Positions 11,652-23,345 of a stretch of 64,000 nucleotides of DNA are shown here, piece by piece (position 1 is the stretch's first letter; every line of letters begins with the position of its first letter). Source of the DNA: Siphonodentalium dalli (Eukaryota > Mollusca > Scaphopoda > Gadilida > Siphonodentaliidae); contig CP136064.1 of NCBI GenBank assembly GCA_032622095.1, positions 39,110,426-39,174,425 on the forward strand, given 5' to 3'. The notes beneath the pieces are model-generated. The model was not told the DNA's origin and ran no database searches. It saw nothing but the letters and a program-made list of their open reading frames with translations. Both the position numbers and the translations under genes were made by a program.

Positions 11652-11991
11652 TTAACCCTTACCCAACAAACCGGCCAAATAAAGCTTCAACAGCCTAAAA
11701 TATCTTGATCTGTCTCAATAGAACCATACAAATATGGATATCATTGGAACCGGCTCCTTGACCACATTGTGATAGTTACAGTTATGCCCTGTGCCAATGC
11801 ATTCTCTTATATATGCGAGTCGACCATAGGTCGCCTCGCATATATAAGAGAATGCATTGGCCTAAAAAAAAATCTAATTTTTAATGTGTTAAGCCAATGC
11901 ATTCTCTTATATATGCGAGGCGACCTATGGTCGACTCGCATATATAAGAGAATGCATTGGCACAGGGCCCTTCTGTTGGGTAAAGGGTTAA
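11652..11991. mobile_element. Family B TTAA-MITE, two hairpins
   Basis: TTAA at 11652-11655 and 11988-11991; ends CCCTTACCCAACAAACCGG and the inverse of CCCTTTACCCAACAGAAGG. Hairpins at 11793-11861 and 11893-11961 are in opposite orientation. Confidence 0.78.
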
Positions 11992-12026
11992 TTCAGAAAG
12001 TGACAGACCTGAAGGTAACTACCAGA

Positions 12027-12115
12027 ACTTACACGGGGGGTAATCATGATCTATGAACTTACACGGGGGGTAATCATGATCTATGAACTTACACGGGGGT
12101 AATCATGATCTATTG
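12027..12115. repeat. Tandem repeat, about 3 units of 29-30 bp
   Basis: ACTTACACGGGGGGTAATCA plus TGATCTATGA is repeated three times in a row; the last unit has one G fewer. Confidence 0.85.
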
Positions 12116-12217
12116 GCCAATTCTTAGACAGTTAAAAATTCCTGATCTCACAAAACCAAATGGGTGGGGAGGAGAAAGGAGGTGGCAAAATGTGCTTTGA
12201 TAAAGTCACAAGTTGTT

Positions 12218-12613
12218 TTAACCCTTTACCCAACAGAACGGCCCTGTGCCAATGCATTCTCTTATATATGCGAGTCGACCATAGGTCACCTCGCATATAT
12301 AAGAGAATGCATTGGCTTAACACATTAAAAATTATAAAATTGTTAAAGAATGTAAGAAAAAATGGTAAAAAGTGTTAAAAAATTTTTTTTTAGGCCAATG
12401 CATTCTCTTATATGTGAGGCGACCTATGGTCGACTCGCATATATAAGAGAATGCATTGGCACAGGGCATAACTGTAACTATCACAATGTGGTCAAGGAGC
12501 CGGTTCCAATGATATCCATATTTGTATGGTTCTATTGAGACAGACCGAAGATATTTTAGGCTGTTGAATCTTTATTTTGCCGGTTTTGCTCGGTTTGTTG
12601 GGTAAAGGGTTAA
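12218..12613. mobile_element. Family B TTAA-MITE, two hairpins
   Basis: TTAA at 12218-12221 and 12610-12613; ends CCCTTTACCCAACAGAACGG and the inverse of ACCCAACAAACCG. Hairpins at 12248-12316 and 12394-12460; the second lacks 2 bp in one arm. It is inverted relative to 11652-11991 with only about 230 bp between them. Confidence 0.78.
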
Positions 12614-12763
12614 CTCGATCTGAGCAGGATATTATTTTTATAAGGGTACTGAATTTGAATGATTAAATTAGATATAGCATTTGATATAGAAGCATTTATT
12701 TAGACATAACAAATAGCAACATTAATAACTGACAATACAGTAATATAGAGCTCCATGATGTTC

Positions 12764-13964
12764 TTAACCATTCTATGACTGGAGCTTCCTGAAATTTTGC
12801 GAAAACCCTGTGTCAATGCATTCTCTTATATATGCGAATCTCTCATATGGAGCCTCCCATATATTAGTCCAAGTCTTCTTGTACTAAAACCAGCTAAGAT
12901 ATTGGTATGGCGATTTGCTGGTGTTTAGTCCAAGCCCGCATTCTTATAACACGACTTACGCCCAGGATCTGTGGCGGGAATTGTGGTGTATTTTACTTGA
13001 TTTACCTAAAAAATCAATACATGATGCTATATACATCGGAAAGAGTGACATCTTATGGTCATAATGGTGTATAAAAATCTAACTTTCTGTTAAATTACGC
13101 ATAGAATATTCCGGTTGATTGTCACCGACATCGCATTTTGTGACATCGCTGTATATTTTGTTTACGTTTTAACCAAAAGCCGAAGTCGTACGGAAGAACC
13201 CCGGCACAGTCCGGAGTTTGTTCTGGCTATGCAAACAAAATGGCGGCCCCCATATTATTCTAATGCTCGTTGTGTTTACACTGTTTTAAACTGTGAGATG
13301 GTTGTAATTCCCGCAATTTATTTAATGTATTACATTTATATCTTCAATATTTACTTAATCTATGCATTTATTTATTTATTGACATGTACAATTATGATTA
13401 CAATGGAGAATTCATCGTGCATGGTTGATCGAAAATCTACGGAATATTTTCCCCGGAAAATGCCGAACGCAGTTCGCGAGGTCAACTGAGTTCGCATACT
13501 TTTAAAATTATGTAAACATTGCGTTAAATGTCTCTTTTCACATTAAATTACCGCGTTCAAATCACAACTGATGTGGGTTTCAGATCAAATAGCATGTCTT
13601 CTGCAGAAAATATCTGTTTATTGTCGCAATTGTGATATTTTATTTCATATAATTGTGGTTTTATTTGAGCGGGTCACTAACGCCTAAGTCGTGTTATAAG
13701 AAGCCTATGCAGGTGCAGGCGGGCTTGGACTAAACACCAGCAAATCGCCATACCAATATCTTAGCTGGTTTTAGTACAAGAAGACTTGGACTACCCATAT
13801 ATAAGAGAATGCATTGGCCTAACAATATTCACATTGCCCTTGAAAGCCAGTGCATTATCTTATATATGCGTCGCTCCCTACGTGAGACATGCATATATAA
13901 GAGAATGCATGGGCACAGGATCTTTAATATTGCTCCAGTGCGGCTCGCATCATGAAAGGGTTAA
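12764..13964. mobile_element. Family C TTAA-MITE interrupted by a MULE-like element
   Basis: TTAA at 12764-12767 precedes CCATTCTATGACTGGAGCTT; the right end CATCATGAAAGGG meets TTAA at 13961-13964. Its first hairpin is split by the element at 12865-13793. Without it, the MITE is about 270 bp, like its neighbours at 14224 and 14746. Confidence 0.7.
12865..13793. mobile_element. 929-bp MULE-like non-autonomous transposon
   Basis: The element starts TAGTCCAAGTCTTCTTGTAC and ends with the exact inverse, GACTTGGACTA. It is flanked by a 9-bp duplication CCCATATAT (12856-12864 and 13794-13802). The related hairpin at 14311 shows the empty site. TIRs of about 75 bp repeat the TAGTCCAAG motif at their inner end, and a further inverted block (CTTATAACACGACTTA) follows. 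A 9-bp duplication with long TIRs fits Mutator-like elements. The interior holds a 124-codon open frame (13115-13489) with no recognised domain; transposase was not seen. Confidence 0.75.
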
Positions 13965-14745
13965 GTATAAGAAACAAAACTAACGGTCAGCGTTTGCTGT
14001 AACATTTATACATAGTCAACTTTAGTGACATGGTGGATTTAAAGAGACATATAATACTAATATGGATCTAGCTATTATAGCTTAATGTGACTAGGTAAAT
14101 AAACTACTCGTATTTAAATTCACACAGTATTATTTTTCACTCAGTTTTGAATTCGCACTTTGAATTCAAAAGTTTAAAAAAAAGAAGTCTTGTATCTGAT
14201 GAGTTTCAGTTATTAATCATTCCTTAACCCTTTCACGACGGGAGCTTCCTGACTTTTTGCAAAATTACCTGTGCCAATGCATTCTCTTATATATGTGAGT
14301 CTCTCATATGGAGCCTCCCATATATAAGAGAATACATTGGCCTAACAATATTCACATTGCCCTTGAAAGCCAGTGCATTATCATATATATGCAACGCTCC
14401 CTATGTGAGACATGCATATATAAGAGAATGCCCTGGCACAGGATCTTTAATATTGCTGCAGCGCGTTTCCCATCATGAAAGGGTTAAGTATAAGAAACAA
14501 TACAAACAGTCAGCGTTTGCTGTAACATTTTTACATAGTCAACTTTAGTGACATGGTGGATTTAAAGAGACATATAATACTAATATGGATCTAGCTATTA
14601 TAGCTTAATGTGACTAGGTAAATAAACTACTCGTATTTAAATTCACACAGTATTATTTTTCACTCAGTTTTGAATTCGCACTTTGAATTCAAAAGTTTTT
14701 TTTAAAAAGTCTTGTATCTGATGAGTTTCAGTTATTAATCATTTA
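13815..14745. repeat. Tandem duplication of MITE plus spacer (about 525-bp period)
   Basis: The spacer 13965-14223 (TCAGCGTTTGCTGTAACATT ... GATGAGTTTCAGTTATTAAT) is repeated almost exactly at 14488-14745. Each spacer is bounded by family C MITEs, giving MITE-spacer-MITE-spacer-MITE. This is duplication by unequal exchange between MITEs rather than three insertions. Confidence 0.8.
14224..14487. mobile_element. Family C TTAA-MITE
   Basis: TTAA at 14224-14227 with CCCTTTCACGACGGGAGCTT; the right end CATCATGAAAGGG meets TTAA at 14484-14487. Two diverged hairpins carry CTCATATGGAGCC-type loops. Confidence 0.75.
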
Positions 14746-15010
14746 TTAACCCTTTCACGACGGGAGCTTCCTGACTTTTTGCAAAATTCCCTGTGCCAAT
14801 GCATTCTCTTATATATGTGAGTCTCCCATAGGGCACCTCGCATATATTAAGAGAATCCATTGGCCTAACAATATTGACCATGATCTTGTTAGCCAGTGCA
14901 TTCTCTTATATATGTGAGGCTCCCTATGGGAGACTCGCATATTTTAGAGAATGCATTGGCACAGGGTCTTTAATGTTGCGCCAGTGCAGCTCCCGTCATT
15001 AAAGGGTTAA
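14746..15010. mobile_element. Family C TTAA-MITE
   Basis: TTAA at 14746-14749 with CCCTTTCACGACGGGAGCTT; the right end GTCATTAAAGGG meets TTAA at 15007-15010. The second hairpin has the loop GCTCCCTATGGGAGA. Confidence 0.75.
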
Positions 15011-15189
15011 ATACCATCATGATGAAAATTTTCAGCGTTGTAGAACATCATTGCATTATCATATTGTTTTGAAGATGGGTATTTACGCATGCTCCAAATA
15101 ATCATTCTGATATCTAAATAGCTAAGGACATCATTCAAATGAACTCAAAATAAGTAAAGCCACAACCTCGTAGGCTTATGAAAAACAAG

Positions 15190-15620
15190 AGCATCACTAG
15201 GGCGTGGCAAAATATGCCCATGGTAATTTCAACAAAGGGACATAACGAGTAATGCATATGTCAAATTTGAAAACAATCTGATAACTAAAACCAAAGTTAT
15301 CACTTGGAAACCAAAATAATTGGAAAATTCTGAGTTGACAAGGACCATAACTCCGGCAAATATTGGCAGGCGGAACCCAAATTCGAACTTGACCTGTATT
15401 TTGGGCTAGTAAAATAACATACCAAATTTCACTCCATTCAGTTCACACTTACTAAAGTATCATCCGGAAATGACAATTGAGTGCAAATTACAACAAAAAG
15501 GGCCCAGGTAACGCTGGTGAAAATTGGTGGGCAGAACCCGAATTTGAACTTGACCTGTATATTGTGCGAGTAAACCCACATCCGGAAACGAATGGATGGA
15601 CGGATGAACCAATAACATAA
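15190..15620. repeat. Tandem-unit interspersed repeat
   Basis: Repeated blocks AATTYGAACTTGACCTGTAT, GGCAGAACCC and CATCCGGAAA recur at about 170-bp spacing, ending in GAATGGATGGACGGATGAAC. It is the same type as 10585-10780. Non-coding. Confidence 0.5.
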
Positions 15621-15753
15621 TTTTCAAAATTGGCATATAATAATCAACACTTGTCTGTGTGTATTTTTATAAATAGTTGGCTTGACTCAGACTGCATGGG
15701 CATGGTGCCACTCCATGCAGGTTTGTGGATATGGAGACATGCTTTCATGCACC

Positions 15754-16180
15754 TTAACCCTTTCAGTAGTGCCAGGACCGATTTTTGTATCAACCCATAT
15801 ACCCTGTGCCAATGCATTCTCTTATATATGCGAGTCGACCGTAGGTCGCCTCGCATATATAAGAGAATGCATTGGTCTAACAATTTTTCATCATTTGTTA
15901 TTATTTTTTACAATTTTTTACAATTTTAATAATTTATTCTTATATTCTTTAACAGACTTATTTTGCAGGTTTAGTGCCAGGGAATCTTACGTTTTTCATG
16001 GGCATGAAAATTATTACTATGAATACTTGGTGATAGTTTTGAGTTATAACAAGCCCCTAAGGTTTTATCCAGTTTGTTTTTAAATTCGCTATAGCATGCT
16101 TAAGCATACCCAAGAAAAATTCAACCAAAAAAAATCTAAAGAAAAAAATAAAAATCGGCCCCTGGCACTGAAAGGGTTAA
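15754..16180. mobile_element. Family A TTAA-MITE, longer subtype
   Basis: TTAA at 15754-15757 and 16177-16180; ends CCCTTTCAGTAGTGCCAGG and the inverse CCTGGCACTGAAAGGG. Hairpin at 15808-15876 with one loop substitution. The interior matches 1093-1523. Confidence 0.78.
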
Positions 16181-16944
16181 TGGGCATGTGAAAAATAGTA
16201 ATACACAAATTTAAATATGAGTAAGATAGTGAATCTGATCATAGAGATTCACAAAACAAGAGTGCAATAGCTGGATTTGACTACTATTAATATGAAGTAA
16301 GTGTTTTCATGTACATGTACAAGCCTGTACAAACAACTATTTATTTTGAGGCTAGTGTCATGTTTTGGACAACTGTATCTAAATAGAAAAACAAGTGATG
16401 TATGCACATCCATTGAAGGATATCATATTTCAAAACAGATATTTGAATACAGGTGTGTCATCCTCTAACTTTCCTAGATTCTGAGTCACCTGGTGAGACA
16501 GGAATTTTATGGAAGAGCTTAAATGCAGATTGGCAAACGTTGTTTTGAAATAGTCATATTTAATTATAATAGCGAGATATGATTTAATCATTATACCCAT
16601 AATATAGGTTTTTTCCGATCTATTCATATTATCAATATCAAATATTTATACTTATTGCATCAAATAATGAAATATAATGAAAAACAAGAAAACAACTGGA
16701 AAACAGTGATAATATTAAATGAGAATAAGAAATTACACTGGTTGACCATCTGGTCATTTTTCTGAGTACCCCACATACTCCCATTTCACATAATCTTTTA
16801 ATGAGCGTTTCCTTGCAATCTCCAGAGCCAATTATTTGGCTGATGTGGATCGAAAATATTTTGTAATCATGAAGTTTTTAATTTATTATTTTTATCAGAA
16901 TGTTGATAACTTTAGTTCCAGAAAAAAAATGAGCTAACTTACAG
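16181..16944. other. Intergenic sequence, no feature recognised
   Basis: AT-rich sequence without a recognised repeat or exon. Confidence 0.4.
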
Positions 16945-17106
16945 TAATGCTCTAATTAATCGACTCCATAACCACAGCAGAATTATGGGTAACTTTTCAG
17001 GATTTAGTCAGAAATATGGCAACAAGCCATATTTATGATAAATCCTGAAAAGTTACCCATAATTCTGCTTTGGTTATGGAGTCGATTAATTAGAGCATTA
17101 CTGTAC
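16945..17106. mobile_element. Family E hairpin MITE, short form
   Basis: TA at the left, then CAGTAATGCTCTAATTAATC; the right end GAGCATTACTG is followed by TA. The arms are nearly perfect inverted copies with a very short centre around AACAAGCC. This copy shows the TA duplication and the CAGT start most clearly. Confidence 0.75.
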
Positions 17107-17139
17107 ATCACCTATCCTCAAACTAGTAATGTAACGGCT

Positions 17140-17345
17140 TTAACACTTTCATGATGGGAGCTGCCCTGGTGCAGCATTAAACATCCTGTGCCAGTGCATT
17201 CTCATATACATGCAAGCCTTGCATATATAAGAGAATGCACTGGCTTACAAGGTAAAGGTAAATATTGTTAGGCCAATGTATTCTCTTTTATATGCGAGGC
17301 TCCCTATGGGAGATTCACATATATAAGTTAATGCATTGCACAGGG
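17140..17345. repeat. Degenerate family C MITE
   Basis: TTAACACTTTCATGATGGGA followed by GTGCCAGTGCATTCTC and a shortened hairpin; a second hairpin ends near CATTGCACAGGG. The right TTAA end was not found. Confidence 0.5.
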
Positions 17346-17544
17346 TTTTTGCAAAATTTCAGGAATTTGTTTAGAAAAAAAACCATGACAAAGTGAACGT
17401 AAACACAGTAATAATTTATTTTGTATTTTAAAAGTTAATGTTTTGATTCTAGTCTGTTGCTGGGAGTTTCTAGCATGAAGATTCAAGTCTAAAATACATG
17501 TTTGAGATAAAGTCAATTTTTACTCAATTGCAAAGTTAGTGATG

Positions 17545-17720
17545 GCTACCCCGCATAGTGGGCTAGCATCACCAAATTCACCCTCTGGGGACCTCATTCT
17601 GCTTACACCTCAGCAGAATGAGGTTCCCAGAGGGTGAATTTGGTGACGCTAGGCCACTATGAGGGGTAGCATCATTAAATTCACACCTCTGGACCTCATT
17701 CTGGCAAATGACAGACACCC
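17545..17720. mobile_element. Family F double palindrome
   Basis: Blocks TGGCTACCCCGCATAGTGGG and CCTCATTCTGC alternate with their inverses (CAGAATGAGG, GTGAATTTGGTGACG), giving the r'-r-r' pattern. The right flank CATTCTGGCAAATGACAGAC is the terminal motif. Confidence 0.6.
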
Positions 17721-18420
17721 TATTTCAAGGCTTGAATATGCAATACCCGAAATTGCATAATGCCTTCACCCATGATGTTGCTCTATCACAGCATCAGTCT
17801 ACGAGTTTACTTATTTGTTTTGTTCATTCAATGGTTGACTCATTACTGATAGAGAAAGAGAAAGAAAAATATCGAAAAACATGCCTATTAACAAACACAT
17901 TGATATTAAAAAAATATAGCAATTCATCCTCATTGTGCGATTTTAGTATGCAATAAATGGGAATACCACGTTTTATTATACGCCCCAACAGTGAATTATA
18001 GAAAAAAATGCGTTTAGATAAATATCGATATCACCCACAAGGGGATATAGAAGAATATGTTTCACACTAGCTTGCGCGTGCGACCGATTCACTTGCGAGT
18101 ACCAATACTGTTTCCGGTTTGTACTATTGAAGAAGGTCAAAGTGAAAGAACCCATTGTAATATTCTAAATTATATTATATTCACTGATACAGTTATAATT
18201 AAAATCTATTTTATGTTGAAATTCGACATATTTATGGCGGAAATAAAAGGAAGATTACGGGAACTATATTTTTATATTCTGCGGATGGTGAAGTAGCATT
18301 GTGAGAACAGGCCATCGATCAGCTGATGGCTTCAAAAATTATGCATCGATTGAAGACGATTGTGATATCATTTAATGTCGTAAGTGGTGAACTTTCTTTG
18401 GAAATGCGTATAATAAAAAA
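17721..18420. other. Intergenic sequence, no feature recognised
   Basis: Two short open frames (17708-17956, 18057-18296) have no family resemblance and no supporting splice or start context. Confidence 0.35.
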
Positions 18421-18524
18421 GAATATCTAGTGTTTTTTTTAGTGGATACCGAAAAATACGTCATTTGTGTCTCGCTCACCTCATGACATAATTTTCGGTA
18501 TCCACTCAAAAACACTAGATATCC
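18421..18524. repeat. Inverted repeat with about 40-bp arms
   Basis: GAATATCTAGTGTTTTTTTT then AGTGGATACCGAAAA faces TTTTCGGTATCCACT then AAAAACACTAGATAT. Centre about 25 bp. Confidence 0.8.
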
Positions 18525-18845
18525 TCTATATCTCTATGTAAATCAATGGGTAAAAAGTAGTCTTTTTGAAGGAAATGGTTTCGTGCAGGCTAGTTTTATG
18601 CAAATATCCAAAATATACAATTAAGCAATATGCAATTAACTGAAATTGACTGTATTTGCTCTGATAGAACAACCTTTCTAGATGGATGTACATGTAGCAC
18701 AGGAAGACTATATAATATATGTATACATACATTAATAAGACTGAAGAATGTCACATGTATGTTAATGAGTTGATAAACACAGAAATTTGGTAATTGAAAA
18801 TACAACACATACTAGAGTATGGACACTGGAGAGATTGAAACAGGT

Positions 18846-19275
18846 CTGAGAATAAGGTGTCTGTCATTTTCAGAATGAGGTCCCCAGAGGGTGAATTTAT
18901 GACGCTATCCCACATAGCGGGCGAGCATCACTAAATTCACCCACATGGGACCTCATTCTGCTTTGGCTTCATCTTCTCTGGAAAGTTTCTCTATTATTAG
19001 ATTTCTATAGAAACTTCTTCACATAGATTCCTATTTTCTTTTTTAGTTTAGATTCTCTATACACCCCAAATTGGCAGATGACACATTGCATAATCAAGGT
19101 TCCCAATGGGTGTACATACAATATTCACCATTTAGGAACTTCAATCTGAGGCCATGCAGAATGAGGTCCCCAGAGTGTGAACATGTGATGCTAGCCTGTT
19201 ATGCGGCATAGTGTGACTAAATTCACCCTCTGGGGACCTCATTCTGCAAAATAACTGGCACCTTATTCTCAACCT
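18846..19275. mobile_element. Family F element with terminal inverted repeats
   Basis: Ends GAATAAGGTGTCTGTCATTT and the inverse (CTGGCACCTTATTC). Inside are two r/r' hairpins (AGAATGAGGTCCCCAGAG and inverse) separated by an AT-rich middle. Confidence 0.65.
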
Positions 19276-19306
19276 GGAATGAAACAGATTGATCAGTCTT
19301 GAGTTT

Positions 19307-19386
19307 AAACCTTTCTATACTAAAACACTCATTGATGTGTAGTTATCCCGTAGGAAATGTTCAGTTAATAAGTTCAACGAAACACC
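19307..19386. repeat. Family D MITE, left part, truncated by gap
   Basis: AAACCTTTCTATACTAAAAC then GGAAATGTTCAG and AATAAGTTCAACG, matching 54094-54170. It runs into the N block. Confidence 0.6.
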
Positions 19387-19486
19387 NNNNNNNNNNNNNN
19401 NNNNNNNNNNNNNNNNNNNNNNNNNNNNNNNNNNNNNNNNNNNNNNNNNNNNNNNNNNNNNNNNNNNNNNNNNNNNNNNNNNNNNN
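19387..19486. other. Assembly gap of 100 N
   Basis: Exactly 100 N, the usual placeholder for a gap of unknown size. It separates MVP copy A from the DNA that carries copy B. Confidence 0.98.
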
Positions 19487-19935
19487 GTAAGGGGGTGGTG
19501 CTAGATAGTAAAGGGGGTGGTGCCAGATAGTAAAGGGGTGGTGCCAGATAGTAAAGGGGATGGTGCCAGATAGTAAGGGGGTGGTGCCAGATAGTAAAGG
19601 GGGTGGTGCCAGATAGTAAAGGGGGTGGTGCCAGATAGTAAAGGGGGTGGTGCCAGATAGTAAAGGGGATGGTGCCAGATAGTAAAGGGGGTGGTGCCAG
19701 ATAGTAAAGGGGATGGTGCCAGATAGTAAAGGGGGTGGTGCCAGATAGTAAAGGGGATGGTGCCAGATAGTAAAGGGGATGGTGCCAGATAGTAAAGGGG
19801 ATGGTGCCAGATAGTAAAGGGGATGGTGCCAGATAGTAAAGGGGATGGTGCCAGATAGTAAAGGAATGGTGCCAGATAGTAAAGGGGATGGTACCAGCTG
19901 AGTCTCAATGTAGATCTATCAGATAGTAAAGGGGA
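19487..19935. repeat. 22-bp minisatellite, about 19 units
   Basis: Units of GATAGTAAAGGGGGTGGTGC plus CA, with variants of 20-22 bp (GGGGATGG, GGGGTGG). The array begins at the gap edge, so its true length is unknown. Its 135-codon minus-strand open frame is a repeat artefact. A second CAGCTGAGTCTCAATGTAGA block at both 19897 and 19949 marks a local duplication at the right edge. Confidence 0.92.
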
Positions 19936-20329
19936 TGGACGGATGGTGCCAGCTGAGTCTCAATGTAGATGACTTCTTGACACCAAAAAATGAAAGCAGG
20001 AAAATCACTGAAACATCTTTCCAGGAATTTATTTCTAACAATATCAACGAAAAGGAGGTTTGTAATAGTTTCAACTCAGGCGTACTAGCATTTGCTAAAA
20101 CAACCATTGAATGGAACAAACATAATGACTGTTGTGTGCGCCAGTGATCCAGAGGAATTCCTAAGGGCACGCCGCAAGTTTACTGTTCCTGGAGTTTTCC
20201 ATCCGTTGCAGCCTCCAGGATTAATTTAACAACACATACACCTTCCTCCCTGTGCGCCTAAGGCTAGCATTGGCCCCTGCTCGCAAACCATAGAGATACA
20301 GATAGTGTTTTCTAATTTTATGCTCGCTA

Positions 20330-20610
20330 ATATGTATCAATTCTATCATTCATTGTATGAACACAGGCACGTACCGACAGGGGGGTCTGGGGTGGCTCAC
20401 CCCCCCCCCCCCCCCCCAATAAGGACCATAATTTTCAATAGTTGGAAATTTCATGACTCAAATTCCAATACATGTAGTTGGAAATTAAACGTAACAAGAA
20501 AATCGAATGATCTAAGTGTTTCAATCAGAGTTCGCGATTTTCCGACTCCAAATTTGTCCCAGTTGTTTTTTTCCCGACTTGGAATTTCAATTCTAAATAC
20601 TCGTCAGTGA
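20330..20610. repeat. Poly-C-containing interspersed repeat
   Basis: CAGGCACGTACCGACAGGGG, a C tract (about 20400-20417), then ATTTTCAATAGTTGGAAATT and repeated GGAAAT/CGACT blocks. Related to 5630-5990. Confidence 0.45.
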
Positions 20611-21560
20611 CGAGTCCATCGTCACCGATTTTCCAATTCCGGAATTGTACAAATGTTTTTTTCCCCGACTCCGAACTGCTGGCCATGTTTTTTGGCCGAA
20701 TGACCCCAAAAGGACTCGTTCCCATCTACATGTCATTGCTAACATCCATGACAAATTTCATGAAGATCCGACCAAAGCTACGACCTGTAGCCCGCGCCAA
20801 AGGATTTAGTCATGCAAAGAGTAAAATCCAAGATGGCTGCTGGCGGCCATGTTATTTGGCCGAACGACCCCAAAATGACTCGTTCCCATCTACATGTCAA
20901 TATTAACATCCATGACAAATTTCATGATGATCAGACATATAGTACGACCTGTAGCCCGCGCGAACGGATTTAATTTTGAAATCCAAGATGGCCACCAGCG
21001 GCCATGTTTTTTGGCCAAATGACACCAAAATTACTCGTTCCCATCTACAAGTCAATGTCAACAGCCATGACAAATCTCATAATGATCTGACCAAAGGTAC
21101 GACCTCTAGCCTGTGCCAAAGGATTTAGTCATGCGAAGAGTAAAATCCAAGATGGCTGCTGGCAGCCATGATTTTTGGCCAAACGACCCCAAAATGACTC
21201 GTTCCCATCTACATGTCATTGTTAACATCCATGACAAATTTCATGAAGATCCGACCAAAGATACGACCTGTAGCCCGCGCCAAAGGATTTAGTCATGCAA
21301 AGAGTAAAATCCAAGATGGCTGCTGGCGGCCATGTTATTTGGCCGAATGACCCCAAAATGACTCGTTCCCATCTACATGTCAATATTAACATCCATGACC
21401 AATTTCATGATGATCAGATGAACGGTACGACCTGTAGACCGCGCCAATGGATTTAATTCCCATCTACATGTACATGTCAATGTCAACATTCATGACAAAT
21501 TTCATAAAGATCAGACCAAAGGTACGACCTGTAGCCCGCGCCAAAGGAAATTGTTGACGG
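20610..21560. repeat. Tandem array of about five 155-165 bp units
   Basis: CATGTTTTTTGGCCGAATGA recurs at about 20685, 20848, 21003, 21167 and 21331. Each unit also has ACTCGTTCCCATCTACATGT, CCATGACAAATTTCATGA, GTACGACCTGTAGCCCGCGC and AATCCAAGATGGC. Open frames over it follow the repeat and are not genes. Confidence 0.85.
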
Positions 21561-22744
21561 ACACATGCACACATGGACCCCAACCCATGGCAATAGCTCA
21601 AACTTACAAAGTAAGTTGAGCTAACAATAAAGGAAAATATCCCCTGCTTGTTTATTCATTGTTATAAATTTCGCTGTCAGAACATAAAAAAGTTCCCAGG
21701 TTTGTGTACAGTGCAATTGGTGTAATATGGTCTATAGTACGGTCATATCTAGTGTAGGGATTCATGACATGATCTAGTATTTTTTGTGGTTCGATAGTCT
21801 TATATGGTGAACTCTGTAAACGTGCATATATGCGCGTCTGATTAATGAGTAGTAACTGTATAGGAAACGACCCGAACATACCACTATTGCTCAATGACAT
21901 CAGTTTGTTTGATCTAAGTTATTTTCCACTCCAGCCCCAAAACAATAGCCATTTGACAAAATATATCATTCCTTTTCGATGTGCTTATCATCTACTGAAG
22001 GTGGATCCTACCACAGGCCAGAAATTGTGTCTCAATAAGTCATTGTGCCCCACCCATGTAACTCACTGAAAGTCTAGCATAGTAAGCATACATAAATGTC
22101 TATAAATAAATCAGATGTGGCTATGTGAAATATGCAATAAATCCCTGTTTTCCACATCACAAAAATGTATTCAGTAATATATGTAAATTCATCCAATAAG
22201 ATATTTTTCCCTTAAAATTGCAAAAATTAAATTAATTAATTTTGCCTTGAAAATTGGTTGCTGGGCCAGATTCAACCTTCACCTGATGATAGCATTGTGA
22301 ACAAATTTAGTAACATGTGTTATATGGGTTTGTCTAATATCTCTGGACTGGCGCCATGCATTTGGTCTGGAAATTAGAAAAAATGTTAGTGGCTATGTCT
22401 CACTATGACCCATGTCTAACTGTGGCCCATATTCCCCTAAATCTGGTGCTGCAACATATGCTCTTGCAAATAGGTTCATATTGTACCTAAATATATATTC
22501 ACATAGGTTCCTATTTTTTATTCATTTAAATTTGTTTAAATCAAAATTTAGAAAAAACTAATGCCATTATACACTCTACCAGGGCACCCTGAGTCACCAC
22601 CACCCAAATTTCATTGAAATCCGGGCACCAAAATTAACAAAGACGTATTGGTCTCAACTTTACTCCAGTCTTATATGTATATATAAACAGTGCCATGAAC
22701 ATGTATGCATTTATTGATGGACGTGTCTTGGGCTGTTCATACAG
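21561..22744. other. Intergenic sequence, no feature recognised
   Basis: AT-rich sequence; two short open frames without recognisable domains (21652-21900 minus, 21845-22069 plus). Confidence 0.35.
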
Positions 22745-23345
22745 GATCGGGTTCATTATTCCGAAGGTTCCATATTCCGAGATTCATTTTTCCGAAGGTT
22801 TGCTATTCCAAAGGTTCGTTATTCCGAAGGTTCGCAGAAATTAATTAAAATTTGCAATCACTCCCCCCCCCCCCCCCCACACGAAAACCACATGAGGAAT
22901 GAAAACTACTATTAAGCTAGTATTCACATACTGTACATTTATACACCCCATTCTAATTCCCAAATTGTCCCAGATGTGGGTTATTAATATCAAGAAGACA
23001 GTATCAGTTTATCGTTTATTATGGACAATTGAAAACACCATGACTGCATGACTGAAATAAGCTACATGTAAGAAACATCAACATTAAAGGCCCACTTAAT
23101 TTTCGAACCCCCAGATCACATATATAAAATATATGCCATATTGTATACCACGCATTTGAAATAGGAAGCTCTCTAACATTGTATTATCAACTTAATCCGT
23201 GTGTAATAAACTCTGAACATGTTTTTGTAGAGTTGCCGATGTGTTTTTGTGCTAAAGTTTCACCTGGTTTTGTTGTGCAAATTGTATTATCAATATTAAC
23301 AAAAACCTTCGGAATAGTGAACCTTCGGAATAGCAAATCTTCGGA
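22745..23345. mobile_element. Inverted-repeat element with TTCGGAATA arrays
   Basis: The left end has tandem ATTCCGAAGGTTC-type units (22758-22832) and the right end the inverse (ACCTTCGGAATAGTGAACCT, 23305-23345). The interior holds a C tract (about 22863-22878) and no gene. A single-ended relative occurs at 34905-34980. Confidence 0.55.

Noticed and set aside
13115-13489. 124-codon frame inside the 929-bp MULE-like element
   Set aside because: No domain, AT-rich hydrophobic stretch, no related frame elsewhere in the window. A captured gene fragment is possible but unsupported.
19501-19908. 135-codon minus-strand frame with a repeated PLLSG/FTIWH pattern
   Set aside because: It is the translation of the 22-bp minisatellite, without independent coding evidence.
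20610-21560. Possible CRISPR-like array because of regular 164-bp spacing
   Set aside because: Whole units are repeated, with no short repeats and unique spacers; the context is eukaryotic.
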